From Bacteroidales bacterium (GTDB lineage: Bacteria; Bacteroidota; Bacteroidia; Bacteroidales; 4484-276): a stretch of 26,500 bases of DNA. This document shows positions 16,799-25,283 of the stretch, one piece after another (the first letter of the stretch is position 1; each line of letters begins with the position of its first letter). The stretch covers positions 1 to 26,500 of the forward strand of contig JAOZRY010000003.1 in the NCBI GenBank assembly GCA_029939965.1. Direction: 5' to 3'. A program made the translations under genes and the position numbers. The notes below the pieces were generated by a model. The model saw only the letters and a list, made by a program, of their open reading frames with translations. It was not told the DNA's origin and did no database searches.

Positions 16799-19017
16799 TA
16801 ATTACCGACTTCCGACATATAATTAATACGAACCAATCTTATTTCAACCTCATTAAATTCATCCTCACCCAACTCTTTCAGGGCACTATCAATCGAATCT
16901 GATTCAGCTTCCTGAAAATATTCTACAATTTCTTCCTGATGGTAGGGGTCAACAACCTCGTTGGTATAATAATTAATGTCGAGCTTTGTTCCTGAAGCTA
17001 CAATACTCTCAATTTCAGTTATCAAATCGTTGAGCGAAATGTGTTTGGTATGAGCAATATCATCGAGGGTTAATTTCCTGTCGATACTTCTGATAATATA
17101 TACCTTTAGCCCCGACTTATTCACCACCGACTTAACAATCATATCATTAGGTCGAATAATTTCATTTTCTTCAACATAATCATTTATCAGGCTCAAAAAT
17201 GGCTCACCATATTTTTGTGCTTTCCCAATTCCTACACCGGTAATTTGAGTTAGCTCATCCATTTTTATAGGATACTGAATCGACATATCTTCGAGCGATG
17301 GATCCTGAAAAATTAACCAGGGTGGAAGCTTTTCTTTTCTTGAAATATGCTTGCGCAAATCTTTAAGCATATTAAACAAATTCTGATCTGCCGAAGAGGT
17401 TTTGTGGGCACCGGCAATTATTTCATCACCATCATCCGGACTATCATAATCATGATCCTTGGCAAGCATGATCGAATAAGGCTTTTTAATATATTTACGA
17501 CCTTTTTCGGTCATTTTCAGTAATCCGTAATTGTCAATATCTTTAGTTACCAGATTGGCAATTAGTGCTTTTCTGATTACAGCATTCCAGAATTTATCGT
17601 CATGATCGACACCACGACCAAAAGACTTAATTATGTGATGCTTATAAGATTTTAAAGTTGCAGTATTTTTACCGACAAGAATATTTACAACATGCTTGGC
17701 TTTAAACAATTCCTTAACCTCCAAAATAGTTTCGAGCACTATCTTTATATATTCGCTTCCCTCAAACTTCTCTTTGGGATGGAGACAGTTATCGCATGAT
17801 CCGCAATTGTCGTGGGTATATTCTTCACCAAAATAATGCAGTAATTGCCTGTGCCTGCAAATGGAAGATTCGGCATACGAAACAGTTTCAAGCAATAGCT
17901 GTTGAGCAATTTCCTGTTCGGCAACAGGCTTGCCTTTCATAAACTTTTCAAGTTTTTGAATATCATCATAGTGGTAAAAAGTAATGCAGTTTCCTTCACC
18001 GTCATCCCTTCCGGCACGTCCGGTTTCCTGGTAATATCCTTCCAGGCTTTTGGGCATATCGTGATGGATTACAAACCGCACATCGGGTTTATCTATACCC
18101 ATTCCAAAGGCAATTGTAGCAACAATCACATCAACGTCTTCCATCAGAAAGCTATCCTGATTGGTACGTCTGGTAAGGGCATCCAACCCGGCATGATAGG
18201 GTAAAGCTTTTATACCGTTTACCTGAAGTGTTTCGGCAATCTCTTCAACTTTTTTGCGACTTAAACAATATACAATACCTGATTTTCCTGTGTGGCCTTT
18301 AATATATTTTATTATGTTCTTATTAACATTGCTGGTTTTTGGCCTTACCTCATAATAAAGATTGGGTCTGTCGAAAGATGACTTGAAAATCGTAGCATCA
18401 AGAATTTCCAAATTTTTAAGAATATCGTGTTGCACTTTGGGTGTAGCAGTTGCAGTAAGTGCAATTACAGGCACGTCCTGTTCGATGGCATCGATGATTG
18501 GCCTTAACCTTCTGTATTCAGGTCTGAAATCATGCCCCCACTCTGAAATACAATGTGCTTCGTCGATGGCATAAAATGAGATATTTATGCCTTTAAAGAA
18601 TTCAACATTTTCTACTTTGGTTAATGATTCAGGTGCAACATACAGCAATTTGGTAACACCATTTATCAAATCATCTTTTACCTGGGTAATCTCAGCCTTG
18701 GATAGGGAGCTATTCAGGAAGTGAGCAATTCCAACTTTTGAACCAAAATTCCGAAGAGCGTCCACCTGATTTTTCATTAATGCAATTAGCGGTGAAATTA
18801 TAATGGCAGTGCCATCACGAATAATTGCCGGTAATTGATAACACATTGATTTACCACCTCCGGTTGGCATAATTACGAAAGTGTCGTTTCCGCTTAGTAA
18901 ATTCTCAATTATTTTCTCCTGATTCCCTTTGAAGCTGTCAAATCCAAACACCTTCTTCAGCACCTTGTGTAGCGGAAACTTCTCAGGTACAGTTAATGTA
19001 GTTTCTTGTTTAAACAT
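16798..19017 (-). CDS. recQ: ATP-dependent DNA helicase RecQ
   Basis: A 739-residue 3'-5' DNA helicase for recombination and repair. Motifs in order: MPTGGGKS (P-loop, about 50-57), IDEAHCISEWGHDFRPEY (DEAH and aromatic-rich loop), ALTATATPKV, IVYCLSRKKVE, YHAGL, ATIAFGMGIDKPDVR and QETGRAGRDD. The zinc-binding cysteines follow (ICRHRQLLHYF, NCGSCDNC), then an RQC winged helix and a HRDC domain near IQYPIKMDELTQITGVG. The C-terminal extension ending RLVRINYMSEVGN looks complete. The ATG at 19017 (MFKQETTL) is preferred to a GTG at 19050. Upstream 19018-19328 holds no gene, only two putative promoters back to back with kdsD. Confidence 0.96.
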   Translation of the reverse strand: MFKQETTLTVPEKFPLHKVLKKVFGFDSFKGNQEKIIENLLSGNDTFVIMPTGGGKSMCYQLPAIIRDGTAIIISPLIALMKNQVDALRNFGSKVGIAHFLNSSLSKAEITQVKDDLINGVTKLLYVAPESLTKVENVEFFKGINISFYAIDEAHCISEWGHDFRPEYRRLRPIIDAIEQDVPVIALTATATPKVQHDILKNLEILDATIFKSSFDRPNLYYEVRPKTSNVNKNIIKYIKGHTGKSGIVYCLSRKKVEEIAETLQVNGIKALPYHAGLDALTRRTNQDSFLMEDVDVIVATIAFGMGIDKPDVRFVIHHDMPKSLEGYYQETGRAGRDDGEGNCITFYHYDDIQKLEKFMKGKPVAEQEIAQQLLLETVSYAESSICRHRQLLHYFGEEYTHDNCGSCDNCLHPKEKFEGSEYIKIVLETILEVKELFKAKHVVNILVGKNTATLKSYKHHIIKSFGRGVDHDDKFWNAVIRKALIANLVTKDIDNYGLLKMTEKGRKYIKKPYSIMLAKDHDYDSPDDGDEIIAGAHKTSSADQNLFNMLKDLRKHISRKEKLPPWLIFQDPSLEDMSIQYPIKMDELTQITGVGIGKAQKYGEPFLSLINDYVEENEIIRPNDMIVKSVVNKSGLKVYIIRSIDRKLTLDDIAHTKHISLNDLITEIESIVASGTKLDINYYTNEVVDPYHQEEIVEYFQEAESDSIDSALKELGEDEFNEVEIRLVRINYMSEVGN

Positions 19018-19150
19018 AGTAGTATTCTTTTCTCCTCTATTCTCAGGCACTCTTCACCTTAATATAATTTGGTACAAATCCAGTTGGTCGCAAACGAAGA
19101 AATTTAATCGAAATTTTCTTTTTCTCTTTTCGGGATTGTATCTATTAATA

Positions 19151-19158
19151 CAAATTTA
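19151..19158 (-). promoter_or_regulatory. Putative -7 box for recQ
   Basis: Minus strand TAAATTTG fits TAnnTTTG. It would give a 5' leader of about 125 bases. A TTTG 12 bases further upstream is too close for the usual -33 spacing. Weak. Confidence 0.3.
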
Positions 19159-19265
19159 ACAAATTATCTTCAAAATAACTAAACAGACCCATACTTACAT
19201 TTCATAACAAAAAAAAAGGCTGAAAAACCTGATTTATTATTTGATTTATAAAATTAAAGAATTTT

Positions 19266-19286
19266 GGTCATAATGACCTAATTTTG
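19266..19286 (+). promoter_or_regulatory. kdsD -7 box with an adjoining palindrome
   Basis: TAATTTTG (19279-19286) fits the -7 consensus 42 bases before the kdsD ATG. Directly before it is the palindrome GGTCAT-A-ATGACC (19266-19278), placed where a repressor would block RNA polymerase. The palindrome is exact; the operator role is inferred. Confidence 0.45.
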
Positions 19287-19328
19287 CAACAATTATTTAA
19301 CATCTTTTTAACAGATTTTTAGAATATC

Positions 19329-20297
19329 ATGGGATTAACAAAAGGAAACATAAAAAAAATAGCCATCAAAACATTAATGTTAGAGGCCGATGCGGTAAAA
19401 ACACTTACCGGATATGTGGATGAAGATTTCGTGAATTGCATCGAGCACATTTATCAAAGTAAGGGAAGGGTAATTGTAACGGGGGTTGGGAAAAGTGCAA
19501 TTATTGGCGAAAAGATAGTGGCAACATTTAATTCCACAGGTACTCCGGCAATTTTTATGCATGCTGCCGATGCGATACATGGTGATTTGGGGATTATTCA
19601 AAAACACGATGTTATTATCTGTATTTCGAATAGTGGCAACACTCCGGAGATTAAAATTCTAATCCCATTTTTAAAATTATCAGGAAACACACTTATTGCA
19701 ATGGTTGGTAACCGTGAATCATATCTTGCCAGAAAAGCTGATTATGTAGTAGAAACAACTGTAGCTCAGGAAGCCTGCCCCAACAATCTGGCTCCAACTT
19801 CAAGTACAACTGCACAATTGGCCATGGGAGATGCCCTTGCTGTATCACTGCTCGAACTTCGTGGGTTCACTCCCGAAGATTTCGCCATGTTTCATCCCGG
19901 TGGAGCTTTAGGGAAAAAGTTATTTCTTAAAGTTTCTGATTTGTACATTAACAATGAAAAGCCAATGGTAAATTTTGATGCGGATATTCCTACAGTTATA
20001 ATCGAAATATCATCAAAACGACTCGGAGCCACAGCAGTATTACAAAACGACAGGCTAATCGGGCTAATTACTGACGGTGATCTTAGACGTATGCTACTAT
20101 CAGGCATTCCTTTGGATAAAGTTTGCGCCCGGGATATTATGACCAAAAATCCTAAAACTGTGAGCTCATCTACACTTGTAGCCCATGCTCTCGAAACCAT
20201 GCGAACTAACAACATTACTCAATTGCCAGTTGTAAATAACCAAGGGTATGTAGGGGTTATCCACCTCCACGATATTTTAAAAGAAGGAATTCTTTAA
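19329..20297 (+). CDS. kdsD: Arabinose-5-phosphate isomerase (KpsF/GutQ/KdsD)
   Basis: A 322-residue enzyme that converts ribulose 5-phosphate to arabinose 5-phosphate, the first step to Kdo for lipopolysaccharide. The N-terminal SIS domain (about 35-175) has VTGVGKSAIIGEK, the conserved HAADAIHGDLG and SNSGNTPEI, and LAPTSSTTAQLAMGDALA. FHPGGALGK links to two CBS domains (about 205-260 and 270-322). Length and domain order are standard. It is divergent from recQ. In Proteobacteria kdsD is clustered with lptB; here lptB is 5 kb downstream beyond the DUF5686 gene and the restriction-modification pair. Confidence 0.95.
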   Translation: MGLTKGNIKKIAIKTLMLEADAVKTLTGYVDEDFVNCIEHIYQSKGRVIVTGVGKSAIIGEKIVATFNSTGTPAIFMHAADAIHGDLGIIQKHDVIICISNSGNTPEIKILIPFLKLSGNTLIAMVGNRESYLARKADYVVETTVAQEACPNNLAPTSSTTAQLAMGDALAVSLLELRGFTPEDFAMFHPGGALGKKLFLKVSDLYINNEKPMVNFDADIPTVIIEISSKRLGATAVLQNDRLIGLITDGDLRRMLLSGIPLDKVCARDIMTKNPKTVSSSTLVAHALETMRTNNITQLPVVNNQGYVGVIHLHDILKEGIL

Positions 20298-20431
20298 TTT
20301 AAAAAAATCTACAAACCCACCGGAATTATTAACGCATTTACAAACAGTAAATAATGCAACCTTTATAATAAAAACTTGTTATTTAATAGCAATAAAAAAA
20401 AACTCAATATGTTTAATATGGTGTTTCAAGA

Positions 20432-22930
20432 ATGATTATGTTACAAAAATATATCCCGGATAGAGCTATTCTTTTTTTTCTAACCCTATTGCTTCACACC
20501 GCATCATTTGGGCAATTAACAAAAATTATGGGTACAGTTACCGATAGTAAAACCGGTGAACCCATGCCTTTTGTAAACATCATTTTTAAAGGAACATCCA
20601 TCGGCATTACTACTGGTTTTGACGGACGCTATTCCATCGAAACTAAAACTGCCGGAGATAGCCTGATAGCCTCTTTTGTGGGATACAAACGCCAGACAAA
20701 ACCTGTTGAGAAAAGCCGGTTTCAGTATATCCACTTCGAGATGATACAGGAAAATTTTATTCTTGAAACTGTTGTAATAATGGCCGGAGAAAATCCTGCC
20801 GAAGTTCTGCTTCGGAAAATTATTAGTAATAAAAAACAAAATGACCCTGACCAATATGATGCTTATCAGTACGAAGCGTACAATAAGATCCAGATCGATG
20901 CCAATAATATTTCCGACAAGTTTAAGCAACGACGAATATTCAGGGAATTTGGTTTTATTTTTGACAATGTTGACACTTCAACGGTAAACGGCAAAACATA
21001 TCTCCCCATTTTTCTGTCAGAATCCCTCTCGAATGTATATTCAAAAAGAAACCCAAAAACTACAATTGAGATCGTACAAGCCAACAAAATATCAGGAATC
21101 GAAAATGAGAGCATAATGCAATTCCTGGGCGATAAATTTCAGCACACCAATATCTACAATAATTATGTTGGGCTGTTTCAAAAAAACTTTATTAGCCCGA
21201 TTGCTAATTTCGGATTAAATTTCTATAAATATTATCTGGTCGATAGCACCTACATTGGTAACAGGTGGTGTTACAAAGTGATGTTTAAACCCAAGCAAAA
21301 ACAAACCCTTACATTTACAGGACATTTTTGGGTAAACGACACAAGCTTTGCAATAAAGCAAGCAGAGATGAAAATTGTGGACGATGCCAACATAAACTTT
21401 ATCAACGATTTGGTGATCCAAAAAGAGTTTGACCTGATTGATGAAAAATACTGGTTACTCACCAAAGATTATATCATTAGCGATTTGAACATTGTTGAAG
21501 AAGATGAGAGTAGTTTCGTGGGTTTTTTCGGAAGAAAAACAACAACCTACCGCAATTTTGTAATTAACCAACCCAGGGATGATGATTTTTACAAAGCCCC
21601 GGTAAATGTAATAATAGAGGAGGAAGCTAATGAAAAACCTGATGAGTATTGGGATGAAGTACGGCACGAAGAACTAACCCGTGACGAAAAGACCATATAT
21701 TATATGGTGGATACTTTAAAAAAAATACCAAAATTTAATACCTACATCGACATCATTGAAATGGTTACTACCGGATACTATAAAACCGGGAATTTTGAGT
21801 TAGGGCCTTACGCTTCTACCTTAAGTTTTAATGCTGTGGAAGGTGCAAGAATCAGGCTGGGTGGACGCACCAGCAACAAATTTAGCAAAAAGATTATGCT
21901 TTTTGGCCATGTTGCTTATGGCACCCTCGACCAGCGATGGAAATATGGTGGTGGGTTTTTGTATATGCTTAATAAAAATCCGCGACGTACATTCGGTGGT
22001 AGTTTCAAATACGATCTCGAACAATTGGGTGCAAGTCAGAACGCTTTAAGAGAAGATTTTTTTCTGGCATTTTTATTCAGGCGAAATCCTGCCGACAAGC
22101 TTACCATGGTAGAGGAATTTAAGATTCATTATGAGCACGAATGGTTCAACGGATTTTCGAACAAATTAAATTTGATTCACCAAAACCTATACCCACTTGA
22201 GGGCAACAAGTTCGAGTTTTATATTTATACCGATACCGGCAAAATCATACAACAAGAAACGGCAATTACATCAACCGAAGTCCGCTTAGACACGCGTATG
22301 GCCTACAAAGAGCGGTTTTTGATGGGAGCGTTTGAAAGGGTTAGTCTGGGCGCAAAATATCCGATTCTTGAATTTAGCTACGGATATGGAATCCCCGATC
22401 GTATTGGTGGCGACAATGAGTATCACCGGCTTCAATTAAGTATAAGTCATTGGTTCAACACATTTAACCTTGGCTGGTCTAGATACTTCATCCAGGTAGG
22501 CAGGATATTTGGAACTGTTCCTTTCCCGCTATTAAAACTTCACGAAGGAAACGAAACCTATTTTTTTGATCCCCACTCATTTAATATGATGAACTATTTT
22601 GAGTTTGTGAGCGACAAATATTTGAGTATTTATTACACACACCATTTCGACGGATACCTGTTTAATCGGGTTCCTTTGTTCAGAAAATTAAAATGGCGGG
22701 AAGTATTTTTTGTAAAAGGCCTTGTGGGAGGATTAGACAAAGCCAACCATGATTACTCGGTTTTTCCTGAAGGTATGCACACCCTCGACAAGCCATATTT
22801 TGAAGGTGGTGCCGGAATCGAAAATATTTTCAAGATTTTGCGTGTTGATGCCATTTGGAGATTGTCGTACCTTGATCACCCCAACATTTCTAAATTTGGG
22901 GTACGATTTAGTTTGCAGTTTTTATTTTAA
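20432..22930 (+). CDS. DUF5686 outer-membrane protein with carboxypeptidase-regulatory-like N-terminus
   Basis: An 832-residue protein. A signal peptide (to about HTASFGQ, residue 28) is followed by a CarboxypepD_reg-like beta-sandwich (about 30-112: GTVTDSKTGEPMPFVNI, GTSIGITTGFDGRYSI). The remainder matches the DUF5686 family (AEVLLRKIISNKKQNDP, YQYEAYNKIQID, GHFWVNDTSFAIKQ) and then an alternating, aromatic-rich beta-barrel ending GVRFSLQFLF with a terminal Phe, as expected for BAM substrates. This is a Bacteroidota outer-membrane family without a defined ligand. An ATG two codons downstream (MLQKY) is an alternative start. The gap before it (20298-20431) shows only a weak bulged hairpin at 20333-20356. 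Confidence 0.86.
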   Translation: MIMLQKYIPDRAILFFLTLLLHTASFGQLTKIMGTVTDSKTGEPMPFVNIIFKGTSIGITTGFDGRYSIETKTAGDSLIASFVGYKRQTKPVEKSRFQYIHFEMIQENFILETVVIMAGENPAEVLLRKIISNKKQNDPDQYDAYQYEAYNKIQIDANNISDKFKQRRIFREFGFIFDNVDTSTVNGKTYLPIFLSESLSNVYSKRNPKTTIEIVQANKISGIENESIMQFLGDKFQHTNIYNNYVGLFQKNFISPIANFGLNFYKYYLVDSTYIGNRWCYKVMFKPKQKQTLTFTGHFWVNDTSFAIKQAEMKIVDDANINFINDLVIQKEFDLIDEKYWLLTKDYIISDLNIVEEDESSFVGFFGRKTTTYRNFVINQPRDDDFYKAPVNVIIEEEANEKPDEYWDEVRHEELTRDEKTIYYMVDTLKKIPKFNTYIDIIEMVTTGYYKTGNFELGPYASTLSFNAVEGARIRLGGRTSNKFSKKIMLFGHVAYGTLDQRWKYGGGFLYMLNKNPRRTFGGSFKYDLEQLGASQNALREDFFLAFLFRRNPADKLTMVEEFKIHYEHEWFNGFSNKLNLIHQNLYPLEGNKFEFYIYTDTGKIIQQETAITSTEVRLDTRMAYKERFLMGAFERVSLGAKYPILEFSYGYGIPDRIGGDNEYHRLQLSISHWFNTFNLGWSRYFIQVGRIFGTVPFPLLKLHEGNETYFFDPHSFNMMNYFEFVSDKYLSIYYTHHFDGYLFNRVPLFRKLKWREVFFVKGLVGGLDKANHDYSVFPEGMHTLDKPYFEGGAGIENIFKILRVDAIWRLSYLDHPNISKFGVRFSLQFLF

Positions 22931-22959
22931 CTATAGCAAGAAAATGAGGTTTAATAAAA

Positions 22960-23026
22960 CAAATTGCATTATTTTTTAAAACCGATGAGAAGAATCTTAT
23001 ACGACAATTTGTTAGCGGCCAAATTG
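22960..23026. promoter_or_regulatory. CAAATTG half-sites upstream of the methyltransferase
   Basis: CAATTTG (23005-23011) and CAAATTG (23020-23026) form an exact inverted repeat with an 8-base spacer, 27 bases before the methyltransferase ATG. A further copy, CAAATTGCAT, at 22960-22969 repeats the right half-site with its flank (23020-23029). This arrangement resembles an operator, possibly for autoregulation. No controller gene is present. Confidence 0.35.
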
Positions 23027-23041
23027 CATACAAAAATATTG

Positions 23042-23047
23042 AGGAGG
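23042..23047 (+). promoter_or_regulatory. Strong Shine-Dalgarno before the methyltransferase
   Basis: AGGAGG lies 5 bases before the ATG at 23053 and decides this start. The other genes here generally lack such a site, so it also hints at foreign origin. Confidence 0.65.
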
Positions 23048-23052
23048 GTGAT

Positions 23053-24075
23053 ATGGAAATTTTGAAAGTAGCGGAAAAAAAAGTGATGTACCTTAAAAAC
23101 AAAAAAAATATGAGAACAATATTAGCAAGAAATAAGGAGATTCCGACTTTCTTCGGTCAGGTTCAACTCAAAGGAGAACGACAAGAAATTGATTTAAAGT
23201 TTAAAACCGATAATGTACCTATTCAGTTTTACAAACATCCAAACGGAGAGCTATGGCAAGGAGATACTATTGAGTGGCTAAAATCATTAAAAGACGAAAG
23301 TGTTGATTTGATATTTGCAGACCCTCCATACAATATAAAAAAAGCAGATTGGGACAACTTTGAAAGTCAGGAGAAATACATCAAATGGTCGATGCTCTGG
23401 ATAGAAGAATCTGCAAGAGTATTAAAATCAACCGGTACATTATACATCTGCGGATTTTCAGAGATATTGGCTGACTTAAAACATCCGGCCTCCAGACTGT
23501 TCAAATCATGTAGATGGATTATATGGCACTATAAAAACAAAGCTAATCTTGGTAAAGATTGGGGGCGTAGTCACGAAAGTATTTTACTTTTCAGAAAATC
23601 AAAGAAATTTATATTAAATGTTGATGCTATCCGTATCCCGTATGGTGAACATACTTTAAAATACCCAAGTCACCCACAAGCAGAAACAAGCCAGTATGGA
23701 AATGGTAAAAAATGGAAACATGTTTGGGAGCCTAATCCACTTGGAGCAAAACCAAAAGATGTTATAGAAATTCCAACTACATGCAATGGAATGTATGAGA
23801 AAACACCACACCCAACGCAAAAACCGGAAGAATTACTACGGAAAATAATTTTCGCTTCTTCTAATATTGGCGATGTTGTTTTAGACCCTTTTTGCGGTTC
23901 AGGAACGACCCCTGTATGTTCCGAACAGTTACAACGGAAATGGCTTGCTTGCGACCTCTCTCCAGAATATTTGGAGTGGGCTTCTCATCGGCTTGAATTA
24001 GTTGAAGATTGGAACATTGAAAAATGGATTAAATATGATTTTGAAAATTTAAAAAGGAGAAACTCAAGCAGATGA
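23053..24075 (+). CDS. Type II DNA methyltransferase, beta class
   Basis: A 340-residue site-specific DNA methyltransferase. The catalytic motif IV DPPYN (90-94) comes before the SAM-binding motif I DPFCGSGTT (278-286), the beta-class order. DPPY favours N6-adenine methylation, though N4-cytosine cannot be excluded. Other family features are WSMLWIEESARVLKSTGTLYI, HPTQKPEELLRKII and an end motif WLACDLSPEYLEWA. Target recognition is likely in the 150-250 region; the site is not predictable by eye. The start at 23053 has a strong Shine-Dalgarno. The frame is open back to 22948 with no ATG, so the N-terminus could once have been longer. The stop overlaps the next ATG (ATGA), making it a translationally coupled pair with the restriction gene. 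Confidence 0.92.
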   Translation: MEILKVAEKKVMYLKNKKNMRTILARNKEIPTFFGQVQLKGERQEIDLKFKTDNVPIQFYKHPNGELWQGDTIEWLKSLKDESVDLIFADPPYNIKKADWDNFESQEKYIKWSMLWIEESARVLKSTGTLYICGFSEILADLKHPASRLFKSCRWIIWHYKNKANLGKDWGRSHESILLFRKSKKFILNVDAIRIPYGEHTLKYPSHPQAETSQYGNGKKWKHVWEPNPLGAKPKDVIEIPTTCNGMYEKTPHPTQKPEELLRKIIFASSNIGDVVLDPFCGSGTTPVCSEQLQRKWLACDLSPEYLEWASHRLELVEDWNIEKWIKYDFENLKRRNSSR

Positions 24076-24965
24076 CAATTAAACAACTCGTAAAGAAAGC
24101 GATAAACAAAAATAACTTCACTGACTTAAAAGGATTTATATCTTTTAGCAAGGAATACTTATCGTATGCCAATGACCATCTTCAAGCAGTTATTGTTTCC
24201 CAAAACGAAAATCACTATTGTTTTTACCAATACGACAAATCGGCAAATTTTCAAATTACAAGACCAATTAATTCCAAATTAATGTACGACACGAAGGAGT
24301 TTGCGAAAACCTCCAAAGAGTATGTAAAAATCTTAAAACACATAAAGACAGTTGACAAAAAAGACCCTGCAATCCGGGAAATTCTCAATAATGCTACTTA
24401 TACAATCCAACAATCAATTGGTGCAGCTTTAGACGGTTTACCGGAAGGCAAAGCAAATACCGCAAGAAAACTAAATGGTGACTTATTCGAGCATTTCATC
24501 CGATTAATAATCAGGGAGATAGGCATTGATTGTAAATCTGGAGTTATCAAAATTCCGGTTGTTGTTGATAACAAACGATTGTTCGATATGAGTTATCAGC
24601 ACGACTTGATTATTGGAGAAGAAGAAATTAAAGTAATAGGTTCAATTAAGACATCAAGTAAAGATAGAATTGATAAGATTTTCATTGACAAATTTCTTTA
24701 CAATAAGTTAACCGAAAAGGAAACACCACATATTGCAATTTTCCTGAATGATGTTCAAAGAAAAAATACTAAAAAAGAAAATAAGTATGGTATTAATGCA
24801 ACATTCCTTCCAGGACACTTTAAAGGATATACAATCAAACTTAATCCATTGGATGGAGTTTACTATTGCGACATCAGACCAAATATGATTACTGAGGATA
24901 TTTTGAAAGACCATATAAAAACATTTGATAATCTGCTTATTGAGGATATATGGAAATTTACTTGA
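24072..24965 (+). CDS. Probable type II restriction endonuclease (PD-(D/E)xK)
   Basis: A 297-residue protein overlapping the methyltransferase by 4 bases, which is the main evidence for its role. The likely nuclease core is D178 (HDLIIGEEE), then S191-I-K193 within GSIKTSSKDRIDKIF; SxKTSxKDR is a recurring active-site pattern in type II enzymes with the PD-(D/E)xK fold. Upstream, ARKLNGDLFEHFIRLIIREIG (about 131-155) resembles the helix that often carries another active-site acid. The N-terminal ~110 residues are unassigned and may contribute to recognition. No frameshift or truncation is seen, so the enzyme is likely active, protected by the partner methyltransferase. An AAGGAG lies 12 bases upstream. 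I could not name a homologue or recognition site. Confidence 0.75.
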   Translation: MTIKQLVKKAINKNNFTDLKGFISFSKEYLSYANDHLQAVIVSQNENHYCFYQYDKSANFQITRPINSKLMYDTKEFAKTSKEYVKILKHIKTVDKKDPAIREILNNATYTIQQSIGAALDGLPEGKANTARKLNGDLFEHFIRLIIREIGIDCKSGVIKIPVVVDNKRLFDMSYQHDLIIGEEEIKVIGSIKTSSKDRIDKIFIDKFLYNKLTEKETPHIAIFLNDVQRKNTKKENKYGINATFLPGHFKGYTIKLNPLDGVYYCDIRPNMITEDILKDHIKTFDNLLIEDIWKFT

Positions 24966-24970
24966 ACATT

Positions 24971-25026
24971 GGGATTGTAACCAAATAACTTCGCCTGTTA
25001 TGTCCAAATTATTTTGTTACAATCTC
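24971..25026. repeat. Hairpin just after the restriction gene
   Basis: Arms 24971-24991 and 25006-25026 pair at 18 of 21 positions (core GATTGTAAC/GTTACAATC) with a 14-base loop, 5 bases after the stop codon. There is no T-run, so a 3' mRNA-stabilising or weak terminating role is more likely than a classic terminator. Confidence 0.6.
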
Positions 25027-25059
25027 ATAGCATATAAAAATCAGATTTCATAAAATAGT

Positions 25060-25210
25060 TATTACCGGTGTTCTCTAAATATTGTAAAGTTCGTGGCGCA
25101 AGCGAATTTAATACCGGAATTTACTCTTGTAAATGCGATGTACTGAACGTGCCGAAGTAAAGATTTTCAATTAGTGCAGCAACGCAGAAATTCGCATTTT
25201 TAGAGGTTAA
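25060..25210. repeat. Structured non-coding region with nested hairpins
   Basis: This part of the gap 24966-25283 has no gene. It contains the hairpin ATTTAC-tctt-GTAAAT (25119-25134), an outer pair AAATGCGA (25131-25138) with TCGCATTT (25192-25199), and an AA-TTCG / CGAA-TT stem around 25088-25110. The 26 bases 25110-25135 match the recQ-side hairpin core (16722-16747) at 21 positions. Probably a dispersed structured repeat, function unknown. Confidence 0.5.
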
Positions 25211-25247
25211 CTACTGATAAAAAATAAACAGACAAATAAGGATTAAG

Positions 25248-25255
25248 TATTTTTG
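25248..25255 (+). promoter_or_regulatory. Putative -7 box for lptB
   Basis: TATTTTTG fits TAnnTTTG, 28 bases before the lptB ATG. No -33 TTTG at the expected distance. It suggests lptB is transcribed independently of the restriction genes. Confidence 0.45.
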
Positions 25256-25283
25256 ACTAATTTTCTGAAAATTGACATAAAAC

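Noticed and set aside
16609..16902. 97-codon plus-strand ORF
   Set aside because: It runs through the recQ 3' hairpin and into the antisense of recQ. Its apparent protein quality comes from the palindromic repeat and the antisense strand.
20333..20356. Third copy of the hairpin core after kdsD
   Set aside because: CGCATTTACAA and AGTAAAT resemble the core, but with an indel; the match is short and mostly due to the small palindrome.
22985..23065. 26-codon ORF starting MRRILYDNLL
   Set aside because: Very short, overlaps the methyltransferase start in another frame and contains the putative operator.
24971..25215. Integron attC site after the restriction gene
   Set aside because: Hairpins and a TAAC/GTTA pair are present, but no proper R'/R'' boxes or second site, and no integrase is visible.
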